Source: Streptomyces spiramyceticus
GTDB lineage: Bacteria > Actinomycetota > Actinomycetes > Streptomycetales > Streptomycetaceae
Reading direction: 5' to 3'
Length of the DNA: 64,000 nucleotides
NCBI RefSeq assembly: GCF_028807635.1
Contig: NZ_JARBAX010000002.1
Coordinates: 992,001-1,056,000 of the forward strand
A program made the position numbers and the translations under genes. Positions within the stretch are counted from its first letter, which is position 1, and every line of letters begins with the position of its first letter. The notes beneath the pieces were generated by a model. That model was given only the letters and a program-made list of their open reading frames with translations, did not search any database and was not told the DNA's origin. Shown here one piece after another: positions 18,799 to 27,870 of this stretch.

Positions 18799-18853
18799 TT
18801 GACACTTCCAATTCAGGAGTTTTACGTTCCATGACATCTGAGAGCGCTCTCGG
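18799..18853 (+). promoter_or_regulatory. glucanase promoter with LacI-type operator 2
   Basis: TTGACA at 18799-18804 is a consensus -35 box; a weak -10 (TTACGT, 18822-18827) follows after 17 nt. The second operator core GAGAGCGCTCTC (18840-18851, extended CTGAGAGCGCTCTCGG) overlies the expected transcription start, a classical repression position. A related GAGCATGCTC palindrome lies at 18713-18722. Confidence 0.65.
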
Positions 18854-18886
18854 ACGCCCTTCCCCCATGATTCCGAGGTGCTGTCC

Positions 18887-21676
18887 ATGCCGGCTCCCCA
18901 CTTCAGATCCGCCTCCGCACTGATCGTCGTATCGGCCCTGGCCCTGGCCGCACTCGGCCTCGGTTCCGCCGCCGCTCCGGCGGCGGCCGCCACCGTCCCC
19001 GTCGGATCGGGCAGTTACTCCGACGTACGGCCCGCCGGAACATCCGGCCCCACCACCAACACCGGCGCCCCCGTCACCCCCAAGCTCACACCGGCCGCCA
19101 AGGACAAACCACTCCCCACCAACGACTGGTGGTCCTCCCTCGCCTTCCAGCGATACGGCGACAACCCGCACTCCACACCCATGTACGGGCACCCGCTCAC
19201 CTACCAGGCCACCGCCGCCGGCCTCGAAGTCGGCTACCCGACCACCCCCGCCGTCGTCGGCGAGGGCAGGCAGTACGAGTACGCCCACAAGCGCGACCTC
19301 ACCCTCGGCCTGACCGGCCTCAACTCCCCGGACACCAAGGCCGACGACTGGTCCGACTGGACCGTCACCCCGTACTGGTCCGACGGCGCCCGCACCCTGC
19401 GCACCACCATCGGCCACGGCCTGCCCTTCGTGTACGCCAAGGGCTCGGGCGGCAGCGCCCGGATCACCACGGCCGCCGCGCCCACCGTCTTCGCCGACCA
19501 GGGCAACGTCCTGGGCATCACCGTCGCGGGCCACCACTACGCCCTCTTCGCGCCCGGCGGCAGCGACTGGAACGTCTCCGGGTCCACCGTCACCGCGGGC
19601 CTCGGCGCCAAGGACTACTTCTCGCTCGCCGTACTGCCCTCCACCGGCGCACTCGCGACGTACAAGAAGTACGCGTACAGCTTCGTCACCGGTTCCAAGG
19701 CGAGCTGGAGCTCCACCGGCGGCACGGTCAGGGCGACGTACACCCTCACCACCGAGGCCAAGGAGGGCAGCGAAACAGGCACGCTCCAGGCCCTCTACCG
19801 CCACCAGTGGCTGAACACCTCCGACCCGCTCACCGCCTACACGTACGTCTCGCCGCGCGGCACCATGAAGGTCCGCGAGGGGACCTCCTTCACCACCAGT
19901 CAGCGGGCCTCGGGCGTGCTGCCGGGACTGCCGAAGTCGAGCGGCGTCGACAGGGCACGGCTCAAGGGCTATCTCGACGAGGCCGCGAACGCCGCCGACC
20001 CGTTCTCCGGCGCCACCGACACCTACTGGACGGGCAAGGCGCTCGGCCGCCTCGCCCAGCTCGTGCCTGTCGCCGACCAGATCGGTGAGACGGCCATCCG
20101 CGACAAGCTTCTCGGCCTGATGAAGGGCCGCCTCCAGGACTGGTTCACGGCGGGCGGGGCGAATGAGTTCTCGTACGACAAGACCTGGAAGACGCTGACC
20201 GGCTACCCCGCGTCGTACGGCAGCGACACCGAACTCAACGACCACCACTTCCACTACAGCTACTACGTCTACGCGGCCGCGATCGTCGCCCAGTACGACC
20301 AGGCCTGGGCCGCCGACTCCGCATGGGGCGGCATGGTCAAGACACTCGTACGGGACGCCGCCAACCCCAGCCGCACCGACACCGCGTTCCCCTTCCTGCG
20401 CGGCTTCGACGTGTACGCCGGACACAGCTGGGCGTCGGGCCACCAGGGCTTCGCGGCCGGCAACAACCAGGAATCGTCGTCTGAGTCCACCAACCTCAGC
20501 GCGGGTCTTGTGCTCTGGGGCTCGGCGACCGGGGACACCGCACTGCGCGACCTCGGCACGTACCTCCTGACCACCGAGTCCGAGGCGATCGCCCAGTACT
20601 GGTTCGACGCCGATCAGCAGGTCTACCCGTCCTCCTTCGGTCACGACACGGCCGGCATGGTGTGGGGCAGCGGCGCGGCGTACGCCACCTGGTGGACGGC
20701 CAACCCCGAGGAGATCCACGGCATCAACGTCCTCCCCGTGACGGGCGGTTCGCTGCACCTGGGCGGCGAGAAGGCCGCCATCCGGCGCAACATCGCCGAG
20801 ATGGAACGCGAGAACGGCGGCCCGGCCGTCGAATGGCGCGACATCCTCTGGGAGTTCCAGTCGATCGCCGACCCGGCCGTCGCCAAGGCCAAGTGGGATG
20901 CGGGCCACGGCTCGTACACCCCCGAGCAGGGCGAGTCCAAGGCGCACACCTACCACTGGATCAGCACGCTCGACACGCTCGGGGCCCCGGACGCTACGGT
21001 GAGCGGTGACATCCCGACGTCCGCCGTCTTCACCAAGGGCACGGTACGGACGTACGCCGCCCACAACCACGGCGCCACCGCCCGCACCGTGACCTTCTCG
21101 GACGGCAAGAAGCTCGACGTGCCCGCCCGCTCGACCGCGACGGGCACCGGCCCCGGAGGTGGCGACCCGGACCCCGGCCCCGATCCTGAACCGCCCACCG
21201 GCAATGCCTTCCAGCTGCGGACCGGCGGCGCCCTCACCACCGCCACAGGAACCACCGCCGCCACCGACACGATCGCCTCAGCGGGCGGCGCCAACCACGA
21301 CGGCACCCCGCACCAGCCCCTGACATACGTGGCCAAGGGGGTCAACGGCACGCTGAAGTCCGGTACGCCGACGGCCTTCCGCCTCCAGGTCGACGCGGGC
21401 ACGACGGTCGGCCTCGGGCAGCAGGCCCGGGTCAGTTACGACCTGACGGGCGACGGCACCTACGACCGGACGGAGACCTACCAGTACTTCGCGACCGACC
21501 CGGTGGCGGGCTGGGAGGAGTACACCCAGGCCCGCGGCCTCAAGTCGGCGACCGGCGCACTCGGGGACCTCAAGGGCGGCACCGTACGCCTCGAAGTGTG
21601 GAGCGCGATCGGCAACGGCACGTCCAAGCTGCGCACCGGCACCGGCGATTCGGTGCTGGTGATCCCCTACCAGTGA
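18887..21676 (+). CDS. secreted endo-1,3-beta-glucanase, GH81, with C-terminal carbohydrate-binding-type domain
   Basis: The 929-aa precursor starts with a signal peptide (ALIVVSALALAALGLGSAAA). The GH81 catalytic region begins at PLPTNDWWSSLAFQRYGDN and includes NDHHFHYSYYVYAAA and the catalytic NNQESSSES (E529 and E533). A Pro/Asp/Gly linker (GGGDPDPGPDPEPP, about 765) leads to a ~150-residue beta domain with SYDLTGDGTYDRTETYQYFA and TVRLEVWSAIG, resembling the CBM56-like modules of other 1,3-glucanases. It hydrolyses fungal or algal beta-1,3-glucan (laminarin) outside the cell. ATG 18887 is preferred to GTG 18878 because GAGG lies just upstream. The two operators and the convergent LacI gene imply substrate-induced expression. 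Confidence 0.92.
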   Translation: MPAPHFRSASALIVVSALALAALGLGSAAAPAAAATVPVGSGSYSDVRPAGTSGPTTNTGAPVTPKLTPAAKDKPLPTNDWWSSLAFQRYGDNPHSTPMYGHPLTYQATAAGLEVGYPTTPAVVGEGRQYEYAHKRDLTLGLTGLNSPDTKADDWSDWTVTPYWSDGARTLRTTIGHGLPFVYAKGSGGSARITTAAAPTVFADQGNVLGITVAGHHYALFAPGGSDWNVSGSTVTAGLGAKDYFSLAVLPSTGALATYKKYAYSFVTGSKASWSSTGGTVRATYTLTTEAKEGSETGTLQALYRHQWLNTSDPLTAYTYVSPRGTMKVREGTSFTTSQRASGVLPGLPKSSGVDRARLKGYLDEAANAADPFSGATDTYWTGKALGRLAQLVPVADQIGETAIRDKLLGLMKGRLQDWFTAGGANEFSYDKTWKTLTGYPASYGSDTELNDHHFHYSYYVYAAAIVAQYDQAWAADSAWGGMVKTLVRDAANPSRTDTAFPFLRGFDVYAGHSWASGHQGFAAGNNQESSSESTNLSAGLVLWGSATGDTALRDLGTYLLTTESEAIAQYWFDADQQVYPSSFGHDTAGMVWGSGAAYATWWTANPEEIHGINVLPVTGGSLHLGGEKAAIRRNIAEMERENGGPAVEWRDILWEFQSIADPAVAKAKWDAGHGSYTPEQGESKAHTYHWISTLDTLGAPDATVSGDIPTSAVFTKGTVRTYAAHNHGATARTVTFSDGKKLDVPARSTATGTGPGGGDPDPGPDPEPPTGNAFQLRTGGALTTATGTTAATDTIASAGGANHDGTPHQPLTYVAKGVNGTLKSGTPTAFRLQVDAGTTVGLGQQARVSYDLTGDGTYDRTETYQYFATDPVAGWEEYTQARGLKSATGALGDLKGGTVRLEVWSAIGNGTSKLRTGTGDSVLVIPYQ

Positions 21677-21709
21677 CCCGAGCACGCTTCGGCGCGGCGG
21701 GCCCCGGCG

Positions 21710-22744
21710 TCAGGCCGAGGCCCGCCGCACCAGCTCGGTCGGCATGATCACCGAGGCGCGGGCGCCCGCTTCCCGGCTGCCCTCGCTCAGCACCTTCATG
21801 AGCAGCCTGACCATCAACCGCCCCATCCCCTCGATGTCCTGACGCACCGTCGTGAGCGGCGGAGTCACGGACTCGGAGAGCGGCACCATGTCGTCGAACC
21901 CGACGAGCGCGACCTCGTCCGGCACCCGCCGCCCCGCCTCCTGCAAGACGCGCAGCGCGCCCGTTGCCATCAGGTCGTTGGCGGCGAACACGGCATCCAG
22001 GTCCGGTCTGCGCTCCAGCAGCTCCGCCATGGCACGGGCACCGCTGTCCACGGTGAAGTCGCCCTGCGCGGTCAGGGCCGGGTCGGCGTCGAACAGTACG
22101 TCGCGGTAGCCGTCGGCGCGGTCGATCGCGGAGGTCTGGTCGCGGGGGCCCGCGATGTGCGCGATGTGTCTGCGGCCGAGGGCGGCGAGATGGCGTACGG
22201 CGGTACGGGCGCCGCCCCGGTTGTCGCAGTCCACGTACGGGACGCCCGTACCGGCTCCGGCCCAGCCGGGGCGGCCGCCGAAGACGGTCGGGACCTTCAC
22301 CCGGTCTATGACGGCGGGCAGTTCGTCGTCGTTGTGCAGCGAGAAGGCGAGCGCACCGTCGACGTGCCCGCCGCCGAGATAGCGGGAGATGCGGTCGTAG
22401 TCGCCGGGCCCCTCGGCCCACAGCAGCACCAACTGGGAGTCGAACGCCGTCAGTTCTCTGCTGATGCCGCGCACCTGCTGCTCGAAGAAGGGATCCGAGA
22501 AGATCCTGAACTCGGGCTCGGCGATGATCACGGCGACCGCGCCGTTGCGCCGCGTGACGAGGGATCGCGCGGCGTGGTTCGGAACGTATCCCAGCTCCTC
22601 GACCGCCTGCCGCACCCGGTCGGCCAGCGCCTGCCGCACGCCCTCACCGCCGTTGACGACCCGGGAGGCCGTGGCCCGGGAGACACCGGCGCGGGCCGCG
22701 ACGGTTTCCAGAGTGGGGCGGGACTCGGCGGACTGCTCGGGCAA
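21710..22744 (-). CDS. LacI-family transcriptional regulator, probable repressor of the GH81 glucanase
   Basis: The 344-aa protein has a LacI HTH (LETVAARAGVSRATASRVVN, about 13-32, then GYVPNHAARSLVTRR) and a periplasmic-binding-protein-like sensor domain ending LTTVRQDIEGMGRLMVRLLM. The TTG at 22744 is chosen because GAGGAG lies 9 nt upstream and the HTH follows at the normal distance; the frame runs on upstream. The hinge helix residues and YVPNHAARSL favour a palindrome with central CG, consistent with the GAGAGCGCTCTC sites before the glucanase. No such site precedes this gene itself, so autoregulation is not supported. Confidence 0.9.
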   Translation of the reverse strand: MPEQSAESRPTLETVAARAGVSRATASRVVNGGEGVRQALADRVRQAVEELGYVPNHAARSLVTRRNGAVAVIIAEPEFRIFSDPFFEQQVRGISRELTAFDSQLVLLWAEGPGDYDRISRYLGGGHVDGALAFSLHNDDELPAVIDRVKVPTVFGGRPGWAGAGTGVPYVDCDNRGGARTAVRHLAALGRRHIAHIAGPRDQTSAIDRADGYRDVLFDADPALTAQGDFTVDSGARAMAELLERRPDLDAVFAANDLMATGALRVLQEAGRRVPDEVALVGFDDMVPLSESVTPPLTTVRQDIEGMGRLMVRLLMKVLSEGSREAGARASVIMPTELVRRASA

Positions 22745-22811
22745 GGCGGGCGCTCCTCGGCTCCTCGGGGCGGCTCCAACGGGGACAGAGCCGCAGGGAG
22801 GGAGGATATCG

Positions 22812-22848
22812 GCCGCGCCGCCGCCCCTCTCAGGAGCGGCGGCGCGGC
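22812..22848 (-). terminator. hairpin terminator of the M1 peptidase gene
   Basis: A 13-bp perfect GC stem (22812-22824 with 22836-22848) and an 11-nt loop begin 9 bp after the peptidase stop on the minus strand, ahead of the lacI gene. There is no U-tract. Confidence 0.7.
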
Positions 22849-22857
22849 GTACCGCTG

Positions 22858-24366
22858 TCAGTGGTCGTGACCGTGCTTGTGGATGGTGTTCGTCGCGGCG
22901 ATCTTCTTCCACGACTTCGGCTGTGCCGGCTCGGCACCGGCGTCCGAGCGCGCGATCCGGGACTCGGCCGCGGCCGGGGCGCCGGGCTTCGACGGCTCGT
23001 ACAGCCAGGTGTCGAAGAGCCCGGCGAGCGGCTTGCCCGAAACGCTCTCGGCGTACTGCACGAAGTCGCCCACGTCGGCGTTGCCGTAGGCGAACTTGGC
23101 TGTCCAGCCCTTGAGGATCTTGAAGAAGTCCTCGTCGCCGACCTCGTTGCGCAGTGCCTGCACGGCGAGCGCGCCACGGTCGTACACGGCGATGTCGAAC
23201 TGCTTGTCCGGCCCCGGGTCGCCCGGCTTGACCGTCCAGAAAGCATCGTCGGCGGCACGCGTCTGATAGACGTAGTCGGCGAGCTCCTGCGTGGTGCCCT
23301 CGCCCTCCTTCTCCGACCACAGCCACTGGCTGTAGCGGGCGAAGCCTTCGTTGATCCAGATGTCCTTCCAGCCCTTGACGGAGACGCTGTCGCCGTACCA
23401 CTGGTGGGCCAGCTCATGCACGACGACCGAGACGTTGGACCCGTGCGCGAACTGGCGCGGGCTGTAGAACGGCCGGGTCTGCGTCTCCAGCGCGTAGCCG
23501 CTCTTCACGTTCGGGACGTAGCCGCCGAGCGCGTTGAAGGGGTACGGGCCGAAGATCTCGGTCAGATACTCGGCGACCTCGGTGGTCCGCTCGATGCTCG
23601 CGCGCGCCGCGCCCGCCTGGTCACCGAGGTCCTGGCTGTACGCGTTGAGGACCGGCAGCCCGTCGGCGGTCTTGTCCGTGGTGATGTCGAACTTGCCGAC
23701 CGCGAGCGTGGCGAGATAGCTCGCCTGCGGCTTGTTCGAGCGCCAGTTGTAGCGGGTCCAGCCGAGCCTCGAGCTCTGCGACTGGAGTACGCCGTTGCTG
23801 ATGGCCTGGGTGCCGTCGGGCACCGAGACGGAGACGTCGTACGTCGCCTTGTCCAGCGGGTGGTCGTTGCTCGGGAACCACCACACGGCCGAGTCGGGCT
23901 CCTGGGCGGCGACACCGCCGTCCGGGGTGCGGTGCCACGCCGTGTAGCCGCCGATGCTGAGCTCGGAGGGCTTGCCGGCGTAACGGACGACGACCGAGGC
24001 CGCCTTTCCCTTCGCCAGCGGCGACGCCGGGGTGACGACCAGCTCCTGGTGACCCTCCTTGACGAACTTCGCCCTCGCTCCGTTGACGCGCACCTCGCTG
24101 ACGCCCAGTCCGAAGTCGAGATTGAAGCGCGAGAGGTCCTGCGTGGCGGTGGCGAGGATCGTCGCCGTGCCCTCCAGCAGGTCGGTCTTGGGCTGGTACT
24201 TCAGGCGGAGGTCGTAATGGGATACGTCGTATCCGCCGTTGCCGCTGGCCGGGTAGTAGGCGTCGCCGATGCCCGGGGCGCCCGGCGAGAAGGTTGCGGC
24301 CGATGCCGGGATCGCCAGCACAAGTGAGGCCGTCAGCACGCTCGGGGCGATGAGTCTGCGGTGCAC
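22858..24366 (-). CDS. secreted M1-family zinc aminopeptidase
   Basis: The 502-aa precursor begins with a signal peptide (LTASLVLAIPASAATFSPGA). An N-terminal beta domain (YDVSHYDLRLKY) precedes the gluzincin catalytic domain with VVHELAHQWYGDSVSVKGWK (HExxH at about residue 314) and WINEGFARYSQWLW, the third zinc ligand being the Glu of NEGFA. The substrate-binding GxMEN motif is changed to LGGYVPN, so specificity may differ from classical aminopeptidase N. The C-terminus ends HKHGHDH, a short His tail. A GTG start follows GGAG. The gene is divergent from the PepX-like peptidase, and both probably feed on extracellular protein. Confidence 0.9.
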   Translation of the reverse strand: MHRRLIAPSVLTASLVLAIPASAATFSPGAPGIGDAYYPASGNGGYDVSHYDLRLKYQPKTDLLEGTATILATATQDLSRFNLDFGLGVSEVRVNGARAKFVKEGHQELVVTPASPLAKGKAASVVVRYAGKPSELSIGGYTAWHRTPDGGVAAQEPDSAVWWFPSNDHPLDKATYDVSVSVPDGTQAISNGVLQSQSSRLGWTRYNWRSNKPQASYLATLAVGKFDITTDKTADGLPVLNAYSQDLGDQAGAARASIERTTEVAEYLTEIFGPYPFNALGGYVPNVKSGYALETQTRPFYSPRQFAHGSNVSVVVHELAHQWYGDSVSVKGWKDIWINEGFARYSQWLWSEKEGEGTTQELADYVYQTRAADDAFWTVKPGDPGPDKQFDIAVYDRGALAVQALRNEVGDEDFFKILKGWTAKFAYGNADVGDFVQYAESVSGKPLAGLFDTWLYEPSKPGAPAAAESRIARSDAGAEPAQPKSWKKIAATNTIHKHGHDH

Positions 24367-24569
24367 GGATGCTCCAAGTGGTCAGTCCGAAGGATCGGTT
24401 CGAAGCCTATTCAGCCTCTGTGCCACCAGTCATGTCCACAGTCACTCCTGTCACACGACTGACATCCGGCCGATACGCGGTTCCCGGTGAGCCCACTCCT
24501 GCCCTCTTTTGCACGGGAGTTGACCGGGGTACCTTCCGCCCCATGCCGATAACTGCGCGGGGATCCCGC

Positions 24570-26510
24570 ATGAAGTGGCGAAGGCTCATACCGGCGGTTA
24601 CGGCCGCCCTGACAGCGGTCCTGCTGACCCCGGCGGGCGCCCAGGCCGGTCCGACGGAGAGCAGACCCGTCTACTCCTACGACAACGCGATCCGCGAAGC
24701 CGTATGGGTGGACACCAGAATCGACGGCGACGCGGACGGGAAGACCGACCGGGTCGCCGTCGACATCGTCCGGCCCAGGGAACCGGCCCAGCAGGGCCGG
24801 AAGATCCCGGTCGTCATGGACGCCAGCCCCTACTACTCCTGCTGCGGCCGGGGCAACGAGAGCCAGAAGAAGACGTACGACGCGAACGGCAACCCGGTCC
24901 AGTTCCCGCTCTACTACGACAACTACTTCGTGCCGCGCGGCTACGCCTTCGTCGCCGTGGATCTCGCCGGAACCAACCGCTCCGACGGCTGTGTCGACGT
25001 GGGCGGCCGCTCCGACATCCAGTCCGCCAAGGCGGTCGTCGACTGGCTGAACGGCCGCGGCAAGGCGTACACCACCCGCACCGGCGCCCAGCGCGCGAAG
25101 GCCGGCTGGTCCACCGGAAACACCGGCATGATCGGCAAGAGCTACGACGGCACCATCGCCAACGGCGTCGCGGCGACCGGCGTCGAGGGCCTCAAGACCA
25201 TCGTCCCGATCGGCGCCATCTCCTCCTGGTACGACTATTACTTCTCCCAGGGCGCCCCGCTCTTCGACAGCGGCCCCGACTGGCTCTCCGGTTACGTCGA
25301 GAGCCCGGAAGCCCGCACCCGCTGCCAGGCCGTACAGAAACGCCTGGTCGACGAGGCCCCGCGCAACGGCGACTTCACCCGCCTGTGGGCCGAGCGCGAC
25401 TACGTACCGGACACGGACGACGTCGAGGCCAGCGTCTTCGTCGTACACGGCATGCAGGACCTCAACGTCCGCACCAAGCACTTCGGCCAGTGGTGGGACG
25501 CCCTCGCCGCCGCCGGCGTGGACCGCAAGATCTGGCTCTCGCAGACCGGCCACGTCGACCCCTTCGATTTCCGCCGAGGCGACTGGGTGAAGACCCTGCA
25601 CCGGTGGTTCGACCATGAACTCCTCGGCTACGACAACGGCATCGACCGCGAGCCGATGGCCGACATCGAGCGCGCCCCCGACCAGTGGTCCACCGACCAG
25701 GTATGGCCGCCCCGCTCGACCGACGCCACCAGCCTGCGCCCCGGCAAGGGAACGGCGCCCGGCGTCGGCACGCTGTCGCTGAAGCCGGCCGCGCCCGGCA
25801 CCACCGAAACCTTCACGGACGACCCGAACCTGAGCGAGAGCGACTGGGCCGCGCAGATCGACAAGTCCACACCGTCGAAGGCCGGATTCACCACCAAGCC
25901 GCTCACCCGCGACCTGCGCCTGTCCGGCTCCTCCGAGGTGACCATCACCGCGACCCCCTCGACATCGACCGCGCATCTCTCGGCCGTCCTCGTCGACCTG
26001 GGCCCCGACACGATCCGCGACTACGAGGCCTCGGGCGAAGGCATCAGCACCCTCCCCGAGCGCACCTGCTGGGGTGCGAGCACCACGGGTGACAGCTCCT
26101 GCTTCAAGGAGACCAAGGCCCGTACCGCGAACGTCGACTACACCGTCTTCAGCCGTGGCTGGGCCGACCTCGGCACGTACGCCGACCCGGCCAAGGGCCG
26201 CCCGCTCACACCCGGCAAGCAGTACACGATCACCCTCGACCTCGCCGCGAGCGACCACGTCGTCCCCGCGGGCCACCGGCTCGCCCTGATCGTCGGCGGC
26301 ACGGACGCGGGCCTCATCGAGCCTCCGTCCACCACTCCGACACTCGGCATCGACCTCTCCCGTACGGGCGCGCAGTTGCCCGTAGTCGGCGGCCCGGAGG
26401 CCTTCGCACGCGCCACCGCAGGTTCGCGCTACTCCGCACCGTCAGACGCCCGCCTCGACGGTGTGGCCGAGCCGCGCGCGATCCGTCCGATCCCGGGAGG
26501 CACCCGCTGA
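24570..26510 (+). CDS. secreted Xaa-Pro dipeptidyl-peptidase-like serine hydrolase (CocE/NonD, S15 family)
   Basis: The 646-aa precursor has a signal peptide ([20 protein letters not shown]) and an alpha/beta-hydrolase core with the nucleophile in [12 protein letters not shown] (S191), an acidic region ([16 protein letters not shown]) and the histidine in [11 protein letters not shown]. The C-terminal jelly-roll of the X-Pro dipeptidyl-peptidase family follows (ending [20 protein letters not shown]). The ATG at 24570 gives a proper signal peptide and has GGGGAT upstream; an ATG at 24543 is the alternative. It likely releases Xaa-Pro dipeptides outside the cell. Its stop shares one base with the start of the M14 gene (TGATG), so the two are coupled. 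Confidence 0.88.
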   Translation: MKWRRLIPAVTAALTAVLLTPAGAQAGPTESRPVYSYDNAIREAVWVDTRIDGDADGKTDRVAVDIVRPREPAQQGRKIPVVMDASPYYSCCGRGNESQKKTYDANGNPVQFPLYYDNYFVPRGYAFVAVDLAGTNRSDGCVDVGGRSDIQSAKAVVDWLNGRGKAYTTRTGAQRAKAGWSTGNTGMIGKSYDGTIANGVAATGVEGLKTIVPIGAISSWYDYYFSQGAPLFDSGPDWLSGYVESPEARTRCQAVQKRLVDEAPRNGDFTRLWAERDYVPDTDDVEASVFVVHGMQDLNVRTKHFGQWWDALAAAGVDRKIWLSQTGHVDPFDFRRGDWVKTLHRWFDHELLGYDNGIDREPMADIERAPDQWSTDQVWPPRSTDATSLRPGKGTAPGVGTLSLKPAAPGTTETFTDDPNLSESDWAAQIDKSTPSKAGFTTKPLTRDLRLSGSSEVTITATPSTSTAHLSAVLVDLGPDTIRDYEASGEGISTLPERTCWGASTTGDSSCFKETKARTANVDYTVFSRGWADLGTYADPAKGRPLTPGKQYTITLDLAASDHVVPAGHRLALIVGGTDAGLIEPPSTTPTLGIDLSRTGAQLPVVGGPEAFARATAGSRYSAPSDARLDGVAEPRAIRPIPGGTR

Positions 26511-27789
26511 TGCGCACCCGTACACGCGCGCTCGTCATCGGCTTCGCCGCCGCGGCCCTGGCCGCACCCGTCGTCGCGGCGCCCGCCCAGGCGGCATCGG
26601 CCCCGCCCCGTACCGGCTTCGAAACGACCAACGGCGCGCGCTGGACCACCCAGCCGGAGGAGCAGGACTTCCTGTCAGCGGTGGACCGCGACAGCAGTCG
26701 CGTCGCGATGTCCGCCATAGGGACCACCGCACAAGGCCGCCCGCTCCAGCTCGTACAGATCGGAACGCACCGCACGTCCACCACCATGCTGCTGATCTGC
26801 TCGCAGCACGGTGACGAGCCGTCAGGACGCGAAGCCTGCCTGACCACCGTCCGAGACCTTGCGTACGCCAAGGACAAAGAGACCCTCGACTTCCTCGCCC
26901 GCACCACGGTCCTCGTCGTCCCCACCGCCAATCCCGACGGCCGCGCCGCCAATACCCGTACCAACTCCGACGGCGTGGACATCAACCGCGACCACATCGC
27001 GCTGAAGACCGCAGAGGCCCGGGCGACGGCTGCCGTGATCCGTGACCACAAGCCCGAAATCATCTACGACCTGCACGAGTACGGCGGCACCTCGCCGTAC
27101 TACGACAAGGACCTGCTGGCCCTCTGGCCCCGCAACCTGAACACGGACAACCGGGTGCACGCGGAGGCGCACACCCTCTCCGAGTCGTACGTACGTCCCG
27201 GCGCCGAGGACGCCGGATTCAGCAGTGGCGTCTACGGCATCTGGACCGACCCGGTGACGGGCGAGCCGCTCAAGCAGGTCGCGGGCGACGGCCAGGAGCG
27301 GATCCTGCGCAACACGGCGGGCGTCAAGCACTCAGTGGGCCTGCTGGTGGAAACCCGAGTAGACCCACTCACACCAGCAGAGAAGAAAGACCCGGCCTCA
27401 ACAACAGACGCCGAGCAGAATCCCAACTCACGGCCCTCCGCGGGGCTTTCGGCTTCGCGGACGAACGGAGAGGCAGCATCAAGCGGGCAACCACACAGGC
27501 ACGTCTGACGGGCTTCGCGGACAGAGGCCCCGTCTACCTCGGCGGCGCAGACAACGACCCGCCGGAGCCCACCGAAGTCATCCAGGACCCGCCCTGTGGC
27601 TACTACCTTTCCTCGGCTCAGTACGCGGACGTGGAGGACGAACTGGCGCTGCACGGCGTCGTCTCCCACCCGCGCGCCGAGGGTGCGTACGTACCGCTCC
27701 GGCAGTCCCAGCGCGACCTGGCGGCCCTGCTGCTCGACGAGAGGGCGGCGTACCACCTCACCACCGGGCGGCCCGACACCACCTGTTAG
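26510..27789 (+). pseudogene. secreted M14 zinc carboxypeptidase, interrupted by a -1 frameshift
   Basis: The first frame (26510-27508) encodes a signal peptide ([20 protein letters not shown]) and most of an M14 domain: [13 protein letters not shown] (zinc His/Glu), [26 protein letters not shown] and YDLHEYGG. From about 27397 the family C-terminus continues in the frame one base back: [32 protein letters not shown] and CGYYLSSAQYADVEDELALH, ending at TAG 27787-27789. A single-base loss near 27380-27400 explains this. The in-frame product instead ends in unrelated residues (SGQPHRHV). The zinc ligands precede the break, so partial activity cannot be excluded, and a sequencing error is possible. 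Confidence 0.82.
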
Positions 27790-27870
27790 ACAGAGGCGAC
27801 GTGCAACACATGTGGTAGGGGGTACGGGAGAGCGAAATCAGGCTCCGCGAATTTCCGAAAGGTGCCGCTT

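Noticed and set aside
24369..24569. An N-terminal extension of the Xaa-Pro peptidase from 24369.
   Set aside because: It would bury the signal peptide 67 residues inside the protein and overlaps the divergent promoter region.
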